Below are positions 17,513 through 26,598 of a stretch of 64,000 nucleotides of DNA, in pieces; position 1 is the stretch's first letter, and every line of letters starts with the position of its first letter. Below the pieces are notes generated by a model. It worked only from the letters and a program-made list of their open reading frames with translations, ran no database searches and was not told the DNA's origin. Source of the DNA: UKL13-2 sp031414695. Lineage in GTDB: Bacteria; Pseudomonadota; Gammaproteobacteria; Burkholderiales; Usitatibacteraceae. The DNA is taken from the NCBI GenBank assembly GCA_031414695.1, contig JANNWG010000041.1:1-64000 (forward strand), read 5' to 3'. The position numbers and the translations under genes are program-made.

Positions 17513-18039
17513 TTCTCGCTTGGCCCGTCTTGTAGTTTTCTAATCACCTGATCGCTCACGCTATCAATGAAGTCTTTTACAAAGCCTACGCCAGGTATGT
17601 ATGAGTCAGGCGCTATCTCAAGTAGCGGATGCAGCACGAACGCGCGCTTGTGTGCCCGCGGATGTGGCGTGGCAAGATTCGGTTCATCGATTCGCCATTC
17701 ATTAAAGAGCAATATATCTAGATCAAGTGTGCGTGGGCCGTTTTTAATCTCACGCACACGGTTGTGTCGCGCCTCAATTTCTAATAGCGCCTGCATGAGT
17801 TCTTGTGGCGATAGTGTGGTGCTGATTTCGATCACCGCATTGATAAACTCTTGCTGCTCAACATAGCCTACTGGTGCAGTCGCATAAAACGAGGAGACCT
17901 TAATGAGTGAGGTGTTGTTAATGTCATCTATCTCTTGGTATGCCTGCTGAATTTGCTGAATTGGGTCGTGCATATTACTGCCCAAACCGATATAAACGGT
18001 AGAGCGAAAGCTGGTGAGGTTTGAGTCACTTTGACTCAT
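17509..18039 (-). CDS. folK: 2-amino-4-hydroxy-6-hydroxymethyldihydropteridine pyrophosphokinase
   Basis: FolK transfers pyrophosphate from ATP to hydroxymethyldihydropterin in folate synthesis. The 176-residue protein has YIGLGSNM near the N-terminus (about residues 16-23) and the signature GPRTLDLDILLF, followed by TPHPRAHKRAFVLHPL, which contains the metal- and substrate-binding residues. It overlaps pcnB upstream and the deoxynucleoside kinase downstream by 4 bp each, so it is part of a coupled operon. Confidence 0.96.
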   Translation of the reverse strand: MSQSDSNLTSFRSTVYIGLGSNMHDPIQQIQQAYQEIDDINNTSLIKVSSFYATAPVGYVEQQEFINAVIEISTTLSPQELMQALLEIEARHNRVREIKNGPRTLDLDILLFNEWRIDEPNLATPHPRAHKRAFVLHPLLEIAPDSYIPGVGFVKDFIDSVSDQVIRKLQDGPSEK

Positions 18040-19412
18040 GACGCGTCTTCTGCAAATGGCGCTTCGACATTAGCGTCGCCGCTGGTTTTTTTACGGCGAC
18101 GGCGTTTCTTTTTTGGCGCGTCATCGGGCATTAGCATTTCTTCGCGCACGTCTTCATCGGCAAATTGAAATTTTTCCCACCATGCGGCGATATCTAGTTC
18201 AGCATCGCCCGCTTCGGCACGCAGCGCAAAAAAATCATAACAGGCGCGAAAGCGCGGGTGTGTGAGCAACCGATATGCTTTAGCCTTTGAGCGAAATAAG
18301 AAACGCGGCTGGGCTAACCATAGCTCTTTAATATTGCCGTCAAAGCGACGCGGAATGGCGAGCGTTTTACGTTGTACCTCAAGCACATCATCCATCGCTT
18401 GATGCAGCGCAGCGAGTGGACGTTCACCGCGTTCTATGAGCGCCTTACTGCGCATATTCATCGGATACCAAAATAAAGCCGCGTATAAAAATGCCGGTGA
18501 AACACCGCGGTCATCACTGATGCGCGCGTCGGTACGTTGCAAAGCGAGCGTGGCAAACGGGCTGCTTGCGGGGTTATGCAATAACTCATCAAGGGATGGT
18601 AACAACAAACTATGCAGCCCTAGGGATCGCAACATGGTGAGGCAATCTAGCGCATGCCCTGAAAATAATAACTTTTGCATTTCGTCAAATAGCCGCGCTT
18701 CGGGCACATTAGTGAGCAGTGACTTTAATTCAGCAATCGGCGCTTTTGTAGCGCTATCAATGGTGAAGCCTAACTTACCCGCGAGCCGCGCCGCACGCAG
18801 CATCCGCACTGGGTCTTCACGATAGCGCGCCTCTGGGTCGCCGATCATCACCACGCGTTTTTTTGCGATGTCACTCACGCCATCGGCGTAATCCCACACC
18901 TCTTCGGTTTCAGGATCGTAGAAGAGCGCATTCATCGTAAAATCACGGCGCATTGCATCATCGGCTTGCGAACCATAGACGTTATCGCGCAGCAGACGAC
19001 CATGCTCATCGGTATTTGCGTTATCAACGCTATCCTTAGCATCATGCGCAGAGCGAAAGGTGGAGACTTCAATGGTCTCCGCACCAAACATCACATGCAC
19101 TAGGCGAAAGCGCCTGCCAATAATGCGGGAGCGACGAAACACGCCGCGCACTTCTTCTGGCGTGGCATCGGTGGCAATATCAAAATCTTTAGGGTGACGT
19201 GCAAGCAGTAAATCGCGCACCGCGCCGCCAACCACGAATGCCTTAAAGCCCGCGCGCTGTAGGCCTTCACAGGTTTTGAGTGCAGCATCTGATAAATCAG
19301 CACGGTTTATATGATGCTGAGATTTCGTAACACGTGTAGGCACGACGCCCGTTTCTCGCGGCCGTCTGCGACTAAATGCTTTTTCTACTTTTTCGATAAA
19401 TTTTTTAATCAT
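18036..19412 (-). CDS. pcnB: Poly(A) polymerase I
   Basis: PcnB adds 3' poly(A) tails that promote RNA decay. The 458-residue protein contains the class II nucleotidyltransferase core (about residues 50-130): FVVGGAVRDLLLARHPKDFDIATDA, written here in two parts as FVVGGAVRDLLL and HPKDFDIATDA. After it come RRFRLVHVMFG and the MRRDFTMNAL head/neck motif. A strongly basic C-terminal tail (KKKRRRRKK) is typical of PcnB and separates it from CCA-adding enzymes. It overlaps both neighbours by 4 bp. Confidence 0.95.
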   Translation of the reverse strand: MIKKFIEKVEKAFSRRRPRETGVVPTRVTKSQHHINRADLSDAALKTCEGLQRAGFKAFVVGGAVRDLLLARHPKDFDIATDATPEEVRGVFRRSRIIGRRFRLVHVMFGAETIEVSTFRSAHDAKDSVDNANTDEHGRLLRDNVYGSQADDAMRRDFTMNALFYDPETEEVWDYADGVSDIAKKRVVMIGDPEARYREDPVRMLRAARLAGKLGFTIDSATKAPIAELKSLLTNVPEARLFDEMQKLLFSGHALDCLTMLRSLGLHSLLLPSLDELLHNPASSPFATLALQRTDARISDDRGVSPAFLYAALFWYPMNMRSKALIERGERPLAALHQAMDDVLEVQRKTLAIPRRFDGNIKELWLAQPRFLFRSKAKAYRLLTHPRFRACYDFFALRAEAGDAELDIAAWWEKFQFADEDVREEMLMPDDAPKKKRRRRKKTSGDANVEAPFAEDAS

Positions 19413-20065
19413 ATGAGGCTAATTATCGGCCATCCACGCGCTAACGCGTGGGCGTGAAGTGTTTTGTCTGCATTCACGGCGACCGGATGACTGACGCGCT
19501 CCATCAGCGGTAAATCATTGTGCGAATCGCTATAAAACCAGGTTTCGTCAAAATCTGCGAAGGTTTTGCCCATCTCCGCCAACCACATCTCAACACGGGT
19601 AATTTTGCCTTCGCGAAATGACGGCACGCCCACCGATTTGCCGCTATAGCGACCATCGACAAGCTCAACATCACAAGCAATCAGCGTGGCGACACCAAAC
19701 GCTTTTGCAATCGGTGCCGTCACAAATGAATTCGTTGCAGTCACAATGGCGCAAAGATCGCCAGCGTGTCTAGCGATAAGAGCAATGGCAGCAGGCGTTA
19801 TCATCGGCTGAATCACGGTTTGCATAAATTTGTCGTGCAGCGGCGCCAGTGATTCAGGTGTCTTGCCAGCGATTGCAGATAACGCGAATTCAAGGTAGGC
19901 GTGAATATCGAGCGTGCCCGCTTTGTAGTGCCCCCAAAATTCATCATTGCGGCGACGATGTTCGATACCATCCACCACGCCCTCTGAGGCTAAAAATTGT
20001 CCCCATGAGTGGTCAGAGTCGCCGTTAAGCAAGGTGTAATCAAGATCAAATAAGGCTAGTTTCAT
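19409..20065 (-). CDS. HAD-superfamily subfamily IB phosphatase (SerB-like)
   Basis: The 218-residue protein carries the HAD motif I D-L-D-Y-T-L at residues 7-12, motif II around TATNS, and a motif IV-like SDSHNDLPLME near the C-terminus. This is the subfamily IB pattern seen in phosphoserine and histidinol-phosphate phosphatases. The gene lies 5 bp after hda and overlaps pcnB by 4 bp, a conserved betaproteobacterial context. Its physiological substrate is not known from the sequence. Confidence 0.88.
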   Translation of the reverse strand: MKLALFDLDYTLLNGDSDHSWGQFLASEGVVDGIEHRRRNDEFWGHYKAGTLDIHAYLEFALSAIAGKTPESLAPLHDKFMQTVIQPMITPAAIALIARHAGDLCAIVTATNSFVTAPIAKAFGVATLIACDVELVDGRYSGKSVGVPSFREGKITRVEMWLAEMGKTFADFDETWFYSDSHNDLPLMERVSHPVAVNADKTLHAHALARGWPIISLI

Positions 20066-20070
20066 GGCTT

Positions 20071-20742
20071 CTAAAGGAGCGAAGGTTGAGACATTTGTTT
20101 GAGTAGCGGTAGCGTGATTTCACGCCCCGTTTCGAGTGAATACTGGTCTAGCGCATCGAGCATCGCGATTAGGGAAGCCATATCACGCCGAGAATGTCGC
20201 AGCAAATAGACCGCCACGTCTTCGCGCAACGTAAACCCACGCGCCTTCGCATGTGCATTGAGCGCGGCTGTTTTGTCGGTATCAGTCAATGGATGTAGCT
20301 GAAAGACCAATCCAGAACCCAGTCGGCTGGTTAACTCTGGACGCAACGGTAAGTCACGCGGCGCAACGCCGCCAGCCACGACGACGACGCTATTGGCTAA
20401 CAATGCTCGCTCGTTAATCGCATTAAATAATTGTATTTGCGCAGTGTCATTTAGCTGTTCAACATTATCAAGAATCATTTTTTGATGCGTATCCGCACTT
20501 GTGAAACCAATAGCAATGCCAAGAGAAGTTGCAAGTGAAGATAAAAAATGAGATTTACCACTGCCTGAAACACCCCATAGATAAACGACTTTGGGACTGT
20601 TGCCTTGAAACTGCCCGCCAATACTAGGGTTTGGCAAAACCAGCTGACTAAGGGTAGTTAGGGCTTCTTGATTATTGCCAGCGACCAAATTGTCAAAGCA
20701 AGGCTTAGGCGTTGGGATAAGAGATAAGACGAGTTGTTTCAC
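20071..20742 (-). CDS. hda: DnaA regulatory inactivator Hda
   Basis: Hda with the DNA-loaded beta clamp stimulates ATP hydrolysis by DnaA and limits re-initiation. I place the start at the GTG at 20742 because it yields M-K-Q-L-V-L-S-L, the N-terminal clamp-binding motif; a longer frame to 20790 has no homology character. The 223-residue protein has the AAA+ Walker A motif WGVSGSGKSHFL, a degenerate Walker B (ILDNVEQL) and sensor/box VII LRPELTSRLGSGL. It is the first gene of the run hda - HAD phosphatase - pcnB - folK - dNK. Confidence 0.93.
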   Translation of the reverse strand: MKQLVLSLIPTPKPCFDNLVAGNNQEALTTLSQLVLPNPSIGGQFQGNSPKVVYLWGVSGSGKSHFLSSLATSLGIAIGFTSADTHQKMILDNVEQLNDTAQIQLFNAINERALLANSVVVVAGGVAPRDLPLRPELTSRLGSGLVFQLHPLTDTDKTAALNAHAKARGFTLREDVAVYLLRHSRRDMASLIAMLDALDQYSLETGREITLPLLKQMSQPSLL

Positions 20743-20790
20743 GGTTGAAATTATACGACGGCACACCGAAATGATGAGAGACGCAAACAA

Positions 20791-20822
20791 AAACGGCCAG
20801 TGTATCCACTGGCCGTTTTTTT
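20791..20822. terminator. Bidirectional Rho-independent terminator after the TonB receptor
   Basis: A 9-bp stem (cggccagtg / cactggccg, loop tatc at 20803-20806) is flanked by an A-rich left side and T7 on the right. On the minus strand it ends the TonB-dependent receptor transcript, just before the hda operon begins. Confidence 0.9.
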
Positions 20823-20846
20823 GCTACTGACAACAAAAATGCGTAA

Positions 20847-23800
20847 TTAAAACTCGTAACGATAAGTCATCTGTGCAGACCACTGTGATTCACCACGTCC
20901 GTTACGCACGATGAAATCAGTGGCCGCTGAACCTACTGCATAAATGTAGCGACCTTGTGCGTCAATACCGGCGTAATTCACGAATGAACGACGTTGACCA
21001 CCGGCACCGTTAAACCCGATTTCATCGATACGACCCCAACGGTTATTAAGCAAGTTACCGAAGTTAGCGATGTCTAGCGTGATAGATGATTTATGACCTT
21101 TGATAAAGCCCGGTAACTCTTGGCTGATGCGTAAATCAATGGTGTTAGTCCATGGTGAGAAACCGCTATTACGCTTGATAACACCGCCTGTGTTGTCGCG
21201 TAACTCAGGGTTGGCATTCACGATTGCCCAAAATGCATCTTCATTAGTACGGCTAGTGGCGGTATCACCCAAGAACACCACTTCGCCTGAGCCTGGTGCG
21301 CGTGGCACGTAGAGCAAGTCATTACCGGCAACGTTGTCACCGTTAATATCATTGGTAAATGTCCAGCTATATGGCTTACCTTTACGGCCTTCCATAAAGA
21401 AACCAACGCTGGTTTTGTACTTACCAAAAAACGCGCGCTGCCATTGCAAGCTACCGTTGAAACGGTCTCGGTTTAGGTAAGCAGAAGTCGCGGTGGTATC
21501 TTCATTTGGATTAAAAATGGCGCGTGAGTTAAAGCTTGAATTCGCCACTGATGATGTCAATGGGCTCACTTCTTTCGCCATGGTGTATGTGTAAGCTAAT
21601 GACCATGCAAAACCTTTGGTCATCGGCTGCGAAATTGCTAATGTTGCCTGATTACCATGACCTCCACTCGATTTTGTTGCGAGTGTTACGTTATCAAAGT
21701 TTGGATTGTTGAGTGCACGTGAGCGATTATCAAAACAAGCATTACCAATGGTGGCGCTTGTCAGAGCAACACCACCTGCAGTCCAGCAAGCTGGGTTATA
21801 GCCTGCGGCGGTGCGATATAACTCGCGTCCATCTGGGCCTGTGCGGGTTGGCGCACCTAAGTTAAGCTGTTGATAATAAAGTGCAGATTTTGTTTTTGTG
21901 TAAATGTACTCAGCACTGGCAACTAACCCCATGAATGGCAGTTGATGTTCGAATGCAATGTTGGCTTTCCAAACCGAAGGCTGACCTAAATTAGGATCAA
22001 GGAAATCGACACCGGCCGCTGGTGGAGTACCAACAATACTTGATGGTTGCGTCGCTGAGTTTGCGCTAAACAATCCACCCGTTTGTGGGCACGCGGCTGC
22101 ATTTGCACAAGAAATGATTCGTGTAGTCACGCCTGTATTTGAATACGGGTTAGACAGCCACACTGTAGGTGCTGAGCCTTGAAACAATCCGACACCACCG
22201 CGAACTTGCATTGGACGCTCCGTATCAAAGGTGTAGTTAAAGCCAATACGCGGTTGGAATAAATTTTGACCGTCAATTGTTGTTGAGTTGTTTCGTCCAA
22301 AACCACCAGACTGGCGCGTGGTGCCAGAGCCAGCAATTAATGGGGCCGCAGCTGCCGCATTAAACGTAGGACGGTCGTTTGTTTTTTGCATATCTAAACG
22401 CACACCGTAAGTCACTGTTAAGTTTGCATTAACTGTCCACGTGTCTTGAATAAATGTGCCTATGTTTTGAAGCTTAAAATTAGCAGCAGCGGCTGCGAGC
22501 GTGCCGCCTACCACTGGTAATTGACCCCGATAAGAAGATGGGCGGCCGATACTAAAGTTTTCTAAAACTGCAGCTTCAATTTGCGCTGCGGTGGCAGTAG
22601 CACAATTAATTGCACCAAATGAGTACGTGTAAGTCGGGCTGCTATTTTGACAATCAAATTGATATTGGCCGTTCACGTCTTGTAAGAAGGCGTTGAAAAT
22701 TTTATTTTCATTAACATCGCCACCAAACTTAATTTCATGCGACTTCAAAAATAAATTACCGGCGAAATAAGCATCAAATGTTTTGGTTTGCAACACGTTA
22801 AATTGGCGGCTACGTTCAGTGCCAAACAACAATGTGCGTGTTCCAGTTGGTACTGTTGATGGTGTACCTGCCGGTAATGCGCCAGTAAACGCTAGCGTAA
22901 TTTGCGGCAAGTTTGAGCCATTTGTAGGGATACTATCGAAATCGCGCTGGGATAATTTCAATTCAGTCGAGAAGTTAGAGGTCCAATCAGCAAACCACTG
23001 CGCGACTTTAGTCTCGATGGTATTGCCCTGTACCCACCAATGTGAGTTCAGCGAGAGTGAACGTACACCGAAGTTAGCAAAGTTAGGTGTTTTTTCTTCG
23101 GTTTTGTTGTAGCGGAAATTGACTCGATGCGAATCGTTAATATTCCAGTCCAATTTAATCAATTTGTCTTTTACATTAGTTTCTACGCCACTTGGTACAT
23201 TAGACGACCCAATGTTGATGTTGTAACGCGAAGTCGCAATTGATTGTGCGCTAGCAATGGATGATGGCGTAATACCGACGTTTGTCAAACTGCTACCCAA
23301 CGGCCCAAACTCAGGTGAAGCAATTGAGCTTTTGAATTCTTCATAACTAGCAAAGAAAAATAATTTATCTTTTATGATCGGCCCGCCAAAGGTAAATCCT
23401 TTGGTGGTTTGCTCAAACGGCGCTGGTGGCAAGAAGACACCCGTGGTGCGGTTTACACGATCGCCAGCGAGCTTTTCATCGCGCGTGACGAAGTAAATGC
23501 TACCTTTGAAATTATTCGTACCCGATTTGGTAACGGCATTGATGTTCGCACCTGTATAGCCTTTTTGCGTCACATCGTAGTTTGAAATATTAACTTGCAC
23601 CGACTGTATCGCATCAATAGAGATCGGCTGCTTGGCGGTAGGCAAGCCGTTTGCGGCCAGACCAAACGTATCGTTAATCGAAACGCCGTCAACAGTAATA
23701 GAGTTAAAGCGGGTATTTTGTCCACCTGCTGAAATTTCACCGCGCTCTTTATCGGTTTGCGATAAACGTGGGTCAGTACGTGCGTAGTCTTGCAAATTAC

Positions 23801-24272
23801 GACCAATAGAAGCAAAGGCATCTAGCTGCTCGCGCCCAATATTAGTGCCGGCACCCATGGCAGATTTGCTAAAGGCATCAGACACGGCTGTCGCGGAAAC
23901 TTCAATTTTCTCTACGCTTGATTTAGCCGCGCCGAGTTTGGCGTCAATCGTTGCGGTCTCGGCCAATACTAAAAATACATTCTCACGCTTTTCAGTAACG
24001 CCGTCTTTGCTAACAGTAATGCTGTAAGGTCCGCCAACACGTAAGCCACGGGCAGCATAGCGACCTTCTGCATCAGTGGTCAGATTAGTGACAGAGCCAG
24101 ACTCAACGTGAACAATTTTGACACTCGCGCCCGAAACAGATTTACCATCTGTTGCCGTAATACGGCCGCCGACAGCGGAAGTTGTATTTTGTGCAAATGC
24201 AGGCGCAGCACTGACAGCCAGTGCCACACAAAAAGCGATTTTAGTTAGTCGCTGACGATGTTGATTATTCAT
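20847..24272 (-). CDS. Oar-like TonB-dependent outer-membrane receptor
   Basis: The 1141-residue protein starts at the ATG at 24272, giving a clear signal peptide (MNNQHRQRLTKIAFCVALAV, then SAAPAFAQ). A carboxypeptidase-regulatory-like beta domain occupies about residues 31-115, followed by a plug domain (about 130-260, with the TVDGVSINDTFGLA region) and a long beta-barrel ending in the outer-membrane signature Y-R-Y-E-F. This domain order and length fit the Oar/OmpA-related group of TonB receptors, often transporting peptides or polysaccharide degradation products. It is monocistronic, with its own terminator. The ligand cannot be inferred. Confidence 0.92.
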   Translation of the reverse strand: MNNQHRQRLTKIAFCVALAVSAAPAFAQNTTSAVGGRITATDGKSVSGASVKIVHVESGSVTNLTTDAEGRYAARGLRVGGPYSITVSKDGVTEKRENVFLVLAETATIDAKLGAAKSSVEKIEVSATAVSDAFSKSAMGAGTNIGREQLDAFASIGRNLQDYARTDPRLSQTDKERGEISAGGQNTRFNSITVDGVSINDTFGLAANGLPTAKQPISIDAIQSVQVNISNYDVTQKGYTGANINAVTKSGTNNFKGSIYFVTRDEKLAGDRVNRTTGVFLPPAPFEQTTKGFTFGGPIIKDKLFFFASYEEFKSSIASPEFGPLGSSLTNVGITPSSIASAQSIATSRYNINIGSSNVPSGVETNVKDKLIKLDWNINDSHRVNFRYNKTEEKTPNFANFGVRSLSLNSHWWVQGNTIETKVAQWFADWTSNFSTELKLSQRDFDSIPTNGSNLPQITLAFTGALPAGTPSTVPTGTRTLLFGTERSRQFNVLQTKTFDAYFAGNLFLKSHEIKFGGDVNENKIFNAFLQDVNGQYQFDCQNSSPTYTYSFGAINCATATAAQIEAAVLENFSIGRPSSYRGQLPVVGGTLAAAAANFKLQNIGTFIQDTWTVNANLTVTYGVRLDMQKTNDRPTFNAAAAAPLIAGSGTTRQSGGFGRNNSTTIDGQNLFQPRIGFNYTFDTERPMQVRGGVGLFQGSAPTVWLSNPYSNTGVTTRIISCANAAACPQTGGLFSANSATQPSSIVGTPPAAGVDFLDPNLGQPSVWKANIAFEHQLPFMGLVASAEYIYTKTKSALYYQQLNLGAPTRTGPDGRELYRTAAGYNPACWTAGGVALTSATIGNACFDNRSRALNNPNFDNVTLATKSSGGHGNQATLAISQPMTKGFAWSLAYTYTMAKEVSPLTSSVANSSFNSRAIFNPNEDTTATSAYLNRDRFNGSLQWQRAFFGKYKTSVGFFMEGRKGKPYSWTFTNDINGDNVAGNDLLYVPRAPGSGEVVFLGDTATSRTNEDAFWAIVNANPELRDNTGGVIKRNSGFSPWTNTIDLRISQELPGFIKGHKSSITLDIANFGNLLNNRWGRIDEIGFNGAGGQRRSFVNYAGIDAQGRYIYAVGSAATDFIVRNGRGESQWSAQMTYRYEF

Positions 24273-24668
24273 AGAGAGTAGCCTCGAAAAAAATGTCGTG
24301 AGTAAATGGTGAAATGAAGAGATTGAAATATGCTGCGAATCTTTGATTATTAGATGCAATGGTTATTACAAGTCATCTAACGTGGTTTTATGTGATGATG
24401 ATTAACCTAATAATATTTTGCGAGTTGCCGCATCTGTTGCAGCGCATCAAAACTGAACACAATTACAACGTGCGATTATGACGGATTCATGACATCAAAG
24501 GAATCAAAGACTTAGGGCTCATCTTTTGGTAAAAAGATAGTTTTCAACCAAGTCAATCTGTTCCAGCCTTTAGTTAAAGTTTTGCTTTAAGTGCAGGAAA
24601 GATACATTCATAAAAATAGCCGTTAAACATCGCAATATGTTGTGCGAATGCAACAAATGTAATGGCAA
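24273..24668. other. Intergenic leader region of the TonB receptor
   Basis: About 400 bp separate the receptor start from the 5'-nucleotidase stop. The region is AT-rich, has no credible coding frame on either strand, and must hold the receptor promoter. I could not pick out a convincing -35/-10 pair or operator. Confidence 0.5.
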
Positions 24669-26399
24669 CTAATTAATACGCTTAATCCGTTGCCCAAGTG
24701 GCGGTAGCAAATAGGGTTGATTTACTGTTGCTTTCGCAAAGTAAGTTGTCAGCGCTTCTAAATCCAGCACGCTTACCTGCCGTTCGGTACCTTCACGAAA
24801 TACCGTCAACCCTTCGCTGCCGGCTGCAACATAGCTATTTGCAGTCACGCGATATTGCAGGTCAGGCTTAATCATGATGCCGTTGAGCTTCATTGAGTCT
24901 GCAACTACCTGCGAGCCAACAGGCTTTGTGGCATCCCATGCAAAACTAAATCCTGTAGAAACACCTAATAAACGCGCCCGTTCGCCAAAACGCGTGCCCA
25001 ATTGTTGCTCAAGCAATTGTTTAATTTGCGCGCCAGTCAGATTCATCACGATCAAATCATTTTGAAACGGTTGCGTTTTGAATAGCGCGCCATAGGAAAC
25101 ACCACCATCGGCATTCGGGATGATTGGTGCACGCAAACTGCCAGGGTTATTGAACGCTATCACCGCCCCACCCTTATCGGGACTGGTAGTGGCAAATAAA
25201 TGCGCGTCAGCGATAAGATTGCCTAATGTCGATTCACCTGCTGCATTGGTCACCTGTGTGATTTCCTGCTTCACATAAGCCACGATACGATTTTCAAGCG
25301 GCTCGGATAGTTTTGCGTATTTTTCGACTAGCGCGGTTAAGGCTGATGCTTTCGGTCCATCCGGATTAACGATAATATTTTTTGCATTTTTAGCGATGAT
25401 TTTTTTCGTTGTTTTATCCAGCGTGATGTCGATTTCAGTCACTAATGTGCCGTAACTACCAGCGCTGGTGATAAGCCTGCCGCCAATATTGCAAATATAA
25501 AAACGATGCGAGTGCGCTGTGACGACCACACTGACTGCCGGATGAAATTTCTCGCTAATATCAAAGGCAGGCCCACTAAAGTCAGCACACTCATTGATGC
25601 CACCCGATTGCTGTGCTCCCTCATGCATGACCACCACGATAGCCTCAATACCCTGCGCCTGCAATTGCGGCACGAGCTTATTGACAGTCTCAACCTCACT
25701 TAAAAACGTCAACCCTGCCGCACCACGCGGACGCACAATGGCAGGTGTGCCTTGCAAGGTCATGCCAATGATCGCCACTTTAATGCCATCAAACTCTTTA
25801 ACGCCATAGGCGGGAAATAATGTCTTTTGCGAGGCATCCACGATCACATTAGCAGCGAGAAATTCAAACGTGGCACCTTTGAAGGGTGCGCGGCCTTGGC
25901 AATCAGGCTGATTAGTTTTCGCGTCTATCGCGCAGCCGCCATTTTTAAGTCGCTGCAAATGCGCGACCCCGTAATCAAACTCATGATTGCCCACTGCATG
26001 AAAATCAAGCCCCAGCAGATTCATCGCTTCTATCGTAGGCTCATCTTTAAATAAGGCCGAAAGCAACGGTGTCGCACCCACCATGTCGCCTGCACTTACT
26101 GTAACGTTATTTGGATTTTTTGCTTTTAGGCCGGCCACCACCGCTGCGAATTGCTCGACACCGCCAGCATTGTCAAAGCGTATGCCAGTCGTCTGCGTGG
26201 CATCTACAACCGGTATGCGTAGATTGGGGGTTTTCAAATTACCATGAAAATCATTAAACGCAATCAGCTTAAACTCGACTATTGGCGAGGCTTTTGCGGC
26301 AATTGGTGCGGTTTGTTTTTGCGTTCCTGCACAGCTTGCGAGTAGCCCAGCGAGTGCAAATGGCAAGCATAATTTTTGTATGCGGTAATTGTTATTCAT
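24669..26399 (-). CDS. 5'-nucleotidase / 2',3'-cyclic phosphodiesterase lipoprotein (UshA-like)
   Basis: The 576-residue protein has a lipoprotein signal with lipobox L-A-S-C at residues 20-23, so it is exported and lipid-anchored. The metallophosphoesterase domain (about residues 40-340) shows FNDFHGNL, SAGDMVGATPL, GNHEFDYG, VVMHEGA and TAHSHRFY, the metal-ligand motifs of the family. The C-terminal 5'-nucleotidase domain (about 370-560) has STLGNLIADA and FNNPGSLRAPI. It hydrolyses extracellular nucleotides to nucleosides. It is divergent from a nucleoside transporter across 200 bp, which fits joint nucleotide scavenging. Confidence 0.93.
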   Translation of the reverse strand: MNNNYRIQKLCLPFALAGLLASCAGTQKQTAPIAAKASPIVEFKLIAFNDFHGNLKTPNLRIPVVDATQTTGIRFDNAGGVEQFAAVVAGLKAKNPNNVTVSAGDMVGATPLLSALFKDEPTIEAMNLLGLDFHAVGNHEFDYGVAHLQRLKNGGCAIDAKTNQPDCQGRAPFKGATFEFLAANVIVDASQKTLFPAYGVKEFDGIKVAIIGMTLQGTPAIVRPRGAAGLTFLSEVETVNKLVPQLQAQGIEAIVVVMHEGAQQSGGINECADFSGPAFDISEKFHPAVSVVVTAHSHRFYICNIGGRLITSAGSYGTLVTEIDITLDKTTKKIIAKNAKNIIVNPDGPKASALTALVEKYAKLSEPLENRIVAYVKQEITQVTNAAGESTLGNLIADAHLFATTSPDKGGAVIAFNNPGSLRAPIIPNADGGVSYGALFKTQPFQNDLIVMNLTGAQIKQLLEQQLGTRFGERARLLGVSTGFSFAWDATKPVGSQVVADSMKLNGIMIKPDLQYRVTANSYVAAGSEGLTVFREGTERQVSVLDLEALTTYFAKATVNQPYLLPPLGQRIKRIN

Positions 26400-26586
26400 A
26401 AACGGTGTTGCTTTCTGCTTTAGTTGGAGTTGTCAATTGAATTTTACGTGAGCCGTACTAAAACACTGACAATTTAGTCAAAGAAAAATGTAGGTGCTTC
26501 AGCAGGTATTATTTATGACTAGCATTGCGTTTTTATGATGAATTTTGCGTAGCCGCTAATAACAACAGCCGTCACTTGACTATTCT

Positions 26587-26591
26587 GGGAG
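26587..26591 (+). promoter_or_regulatory. Shine-Dalgarno of the nucleoside transporter
   Basis: GGGAG lies seven bases before the ATG at 26599 and supports this start over the adjacent second ATG. Confidence 0.6.
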
Positions 26592-26598
26592 TTACACC

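Noticed and set aside
15853..20790. Horizontal acquisition of the hda-pcnB-folK-dNK-panC run
   Set aside because: Gene content and overlaps are those of an ordinary betaproteobacterial housekeeping operon.
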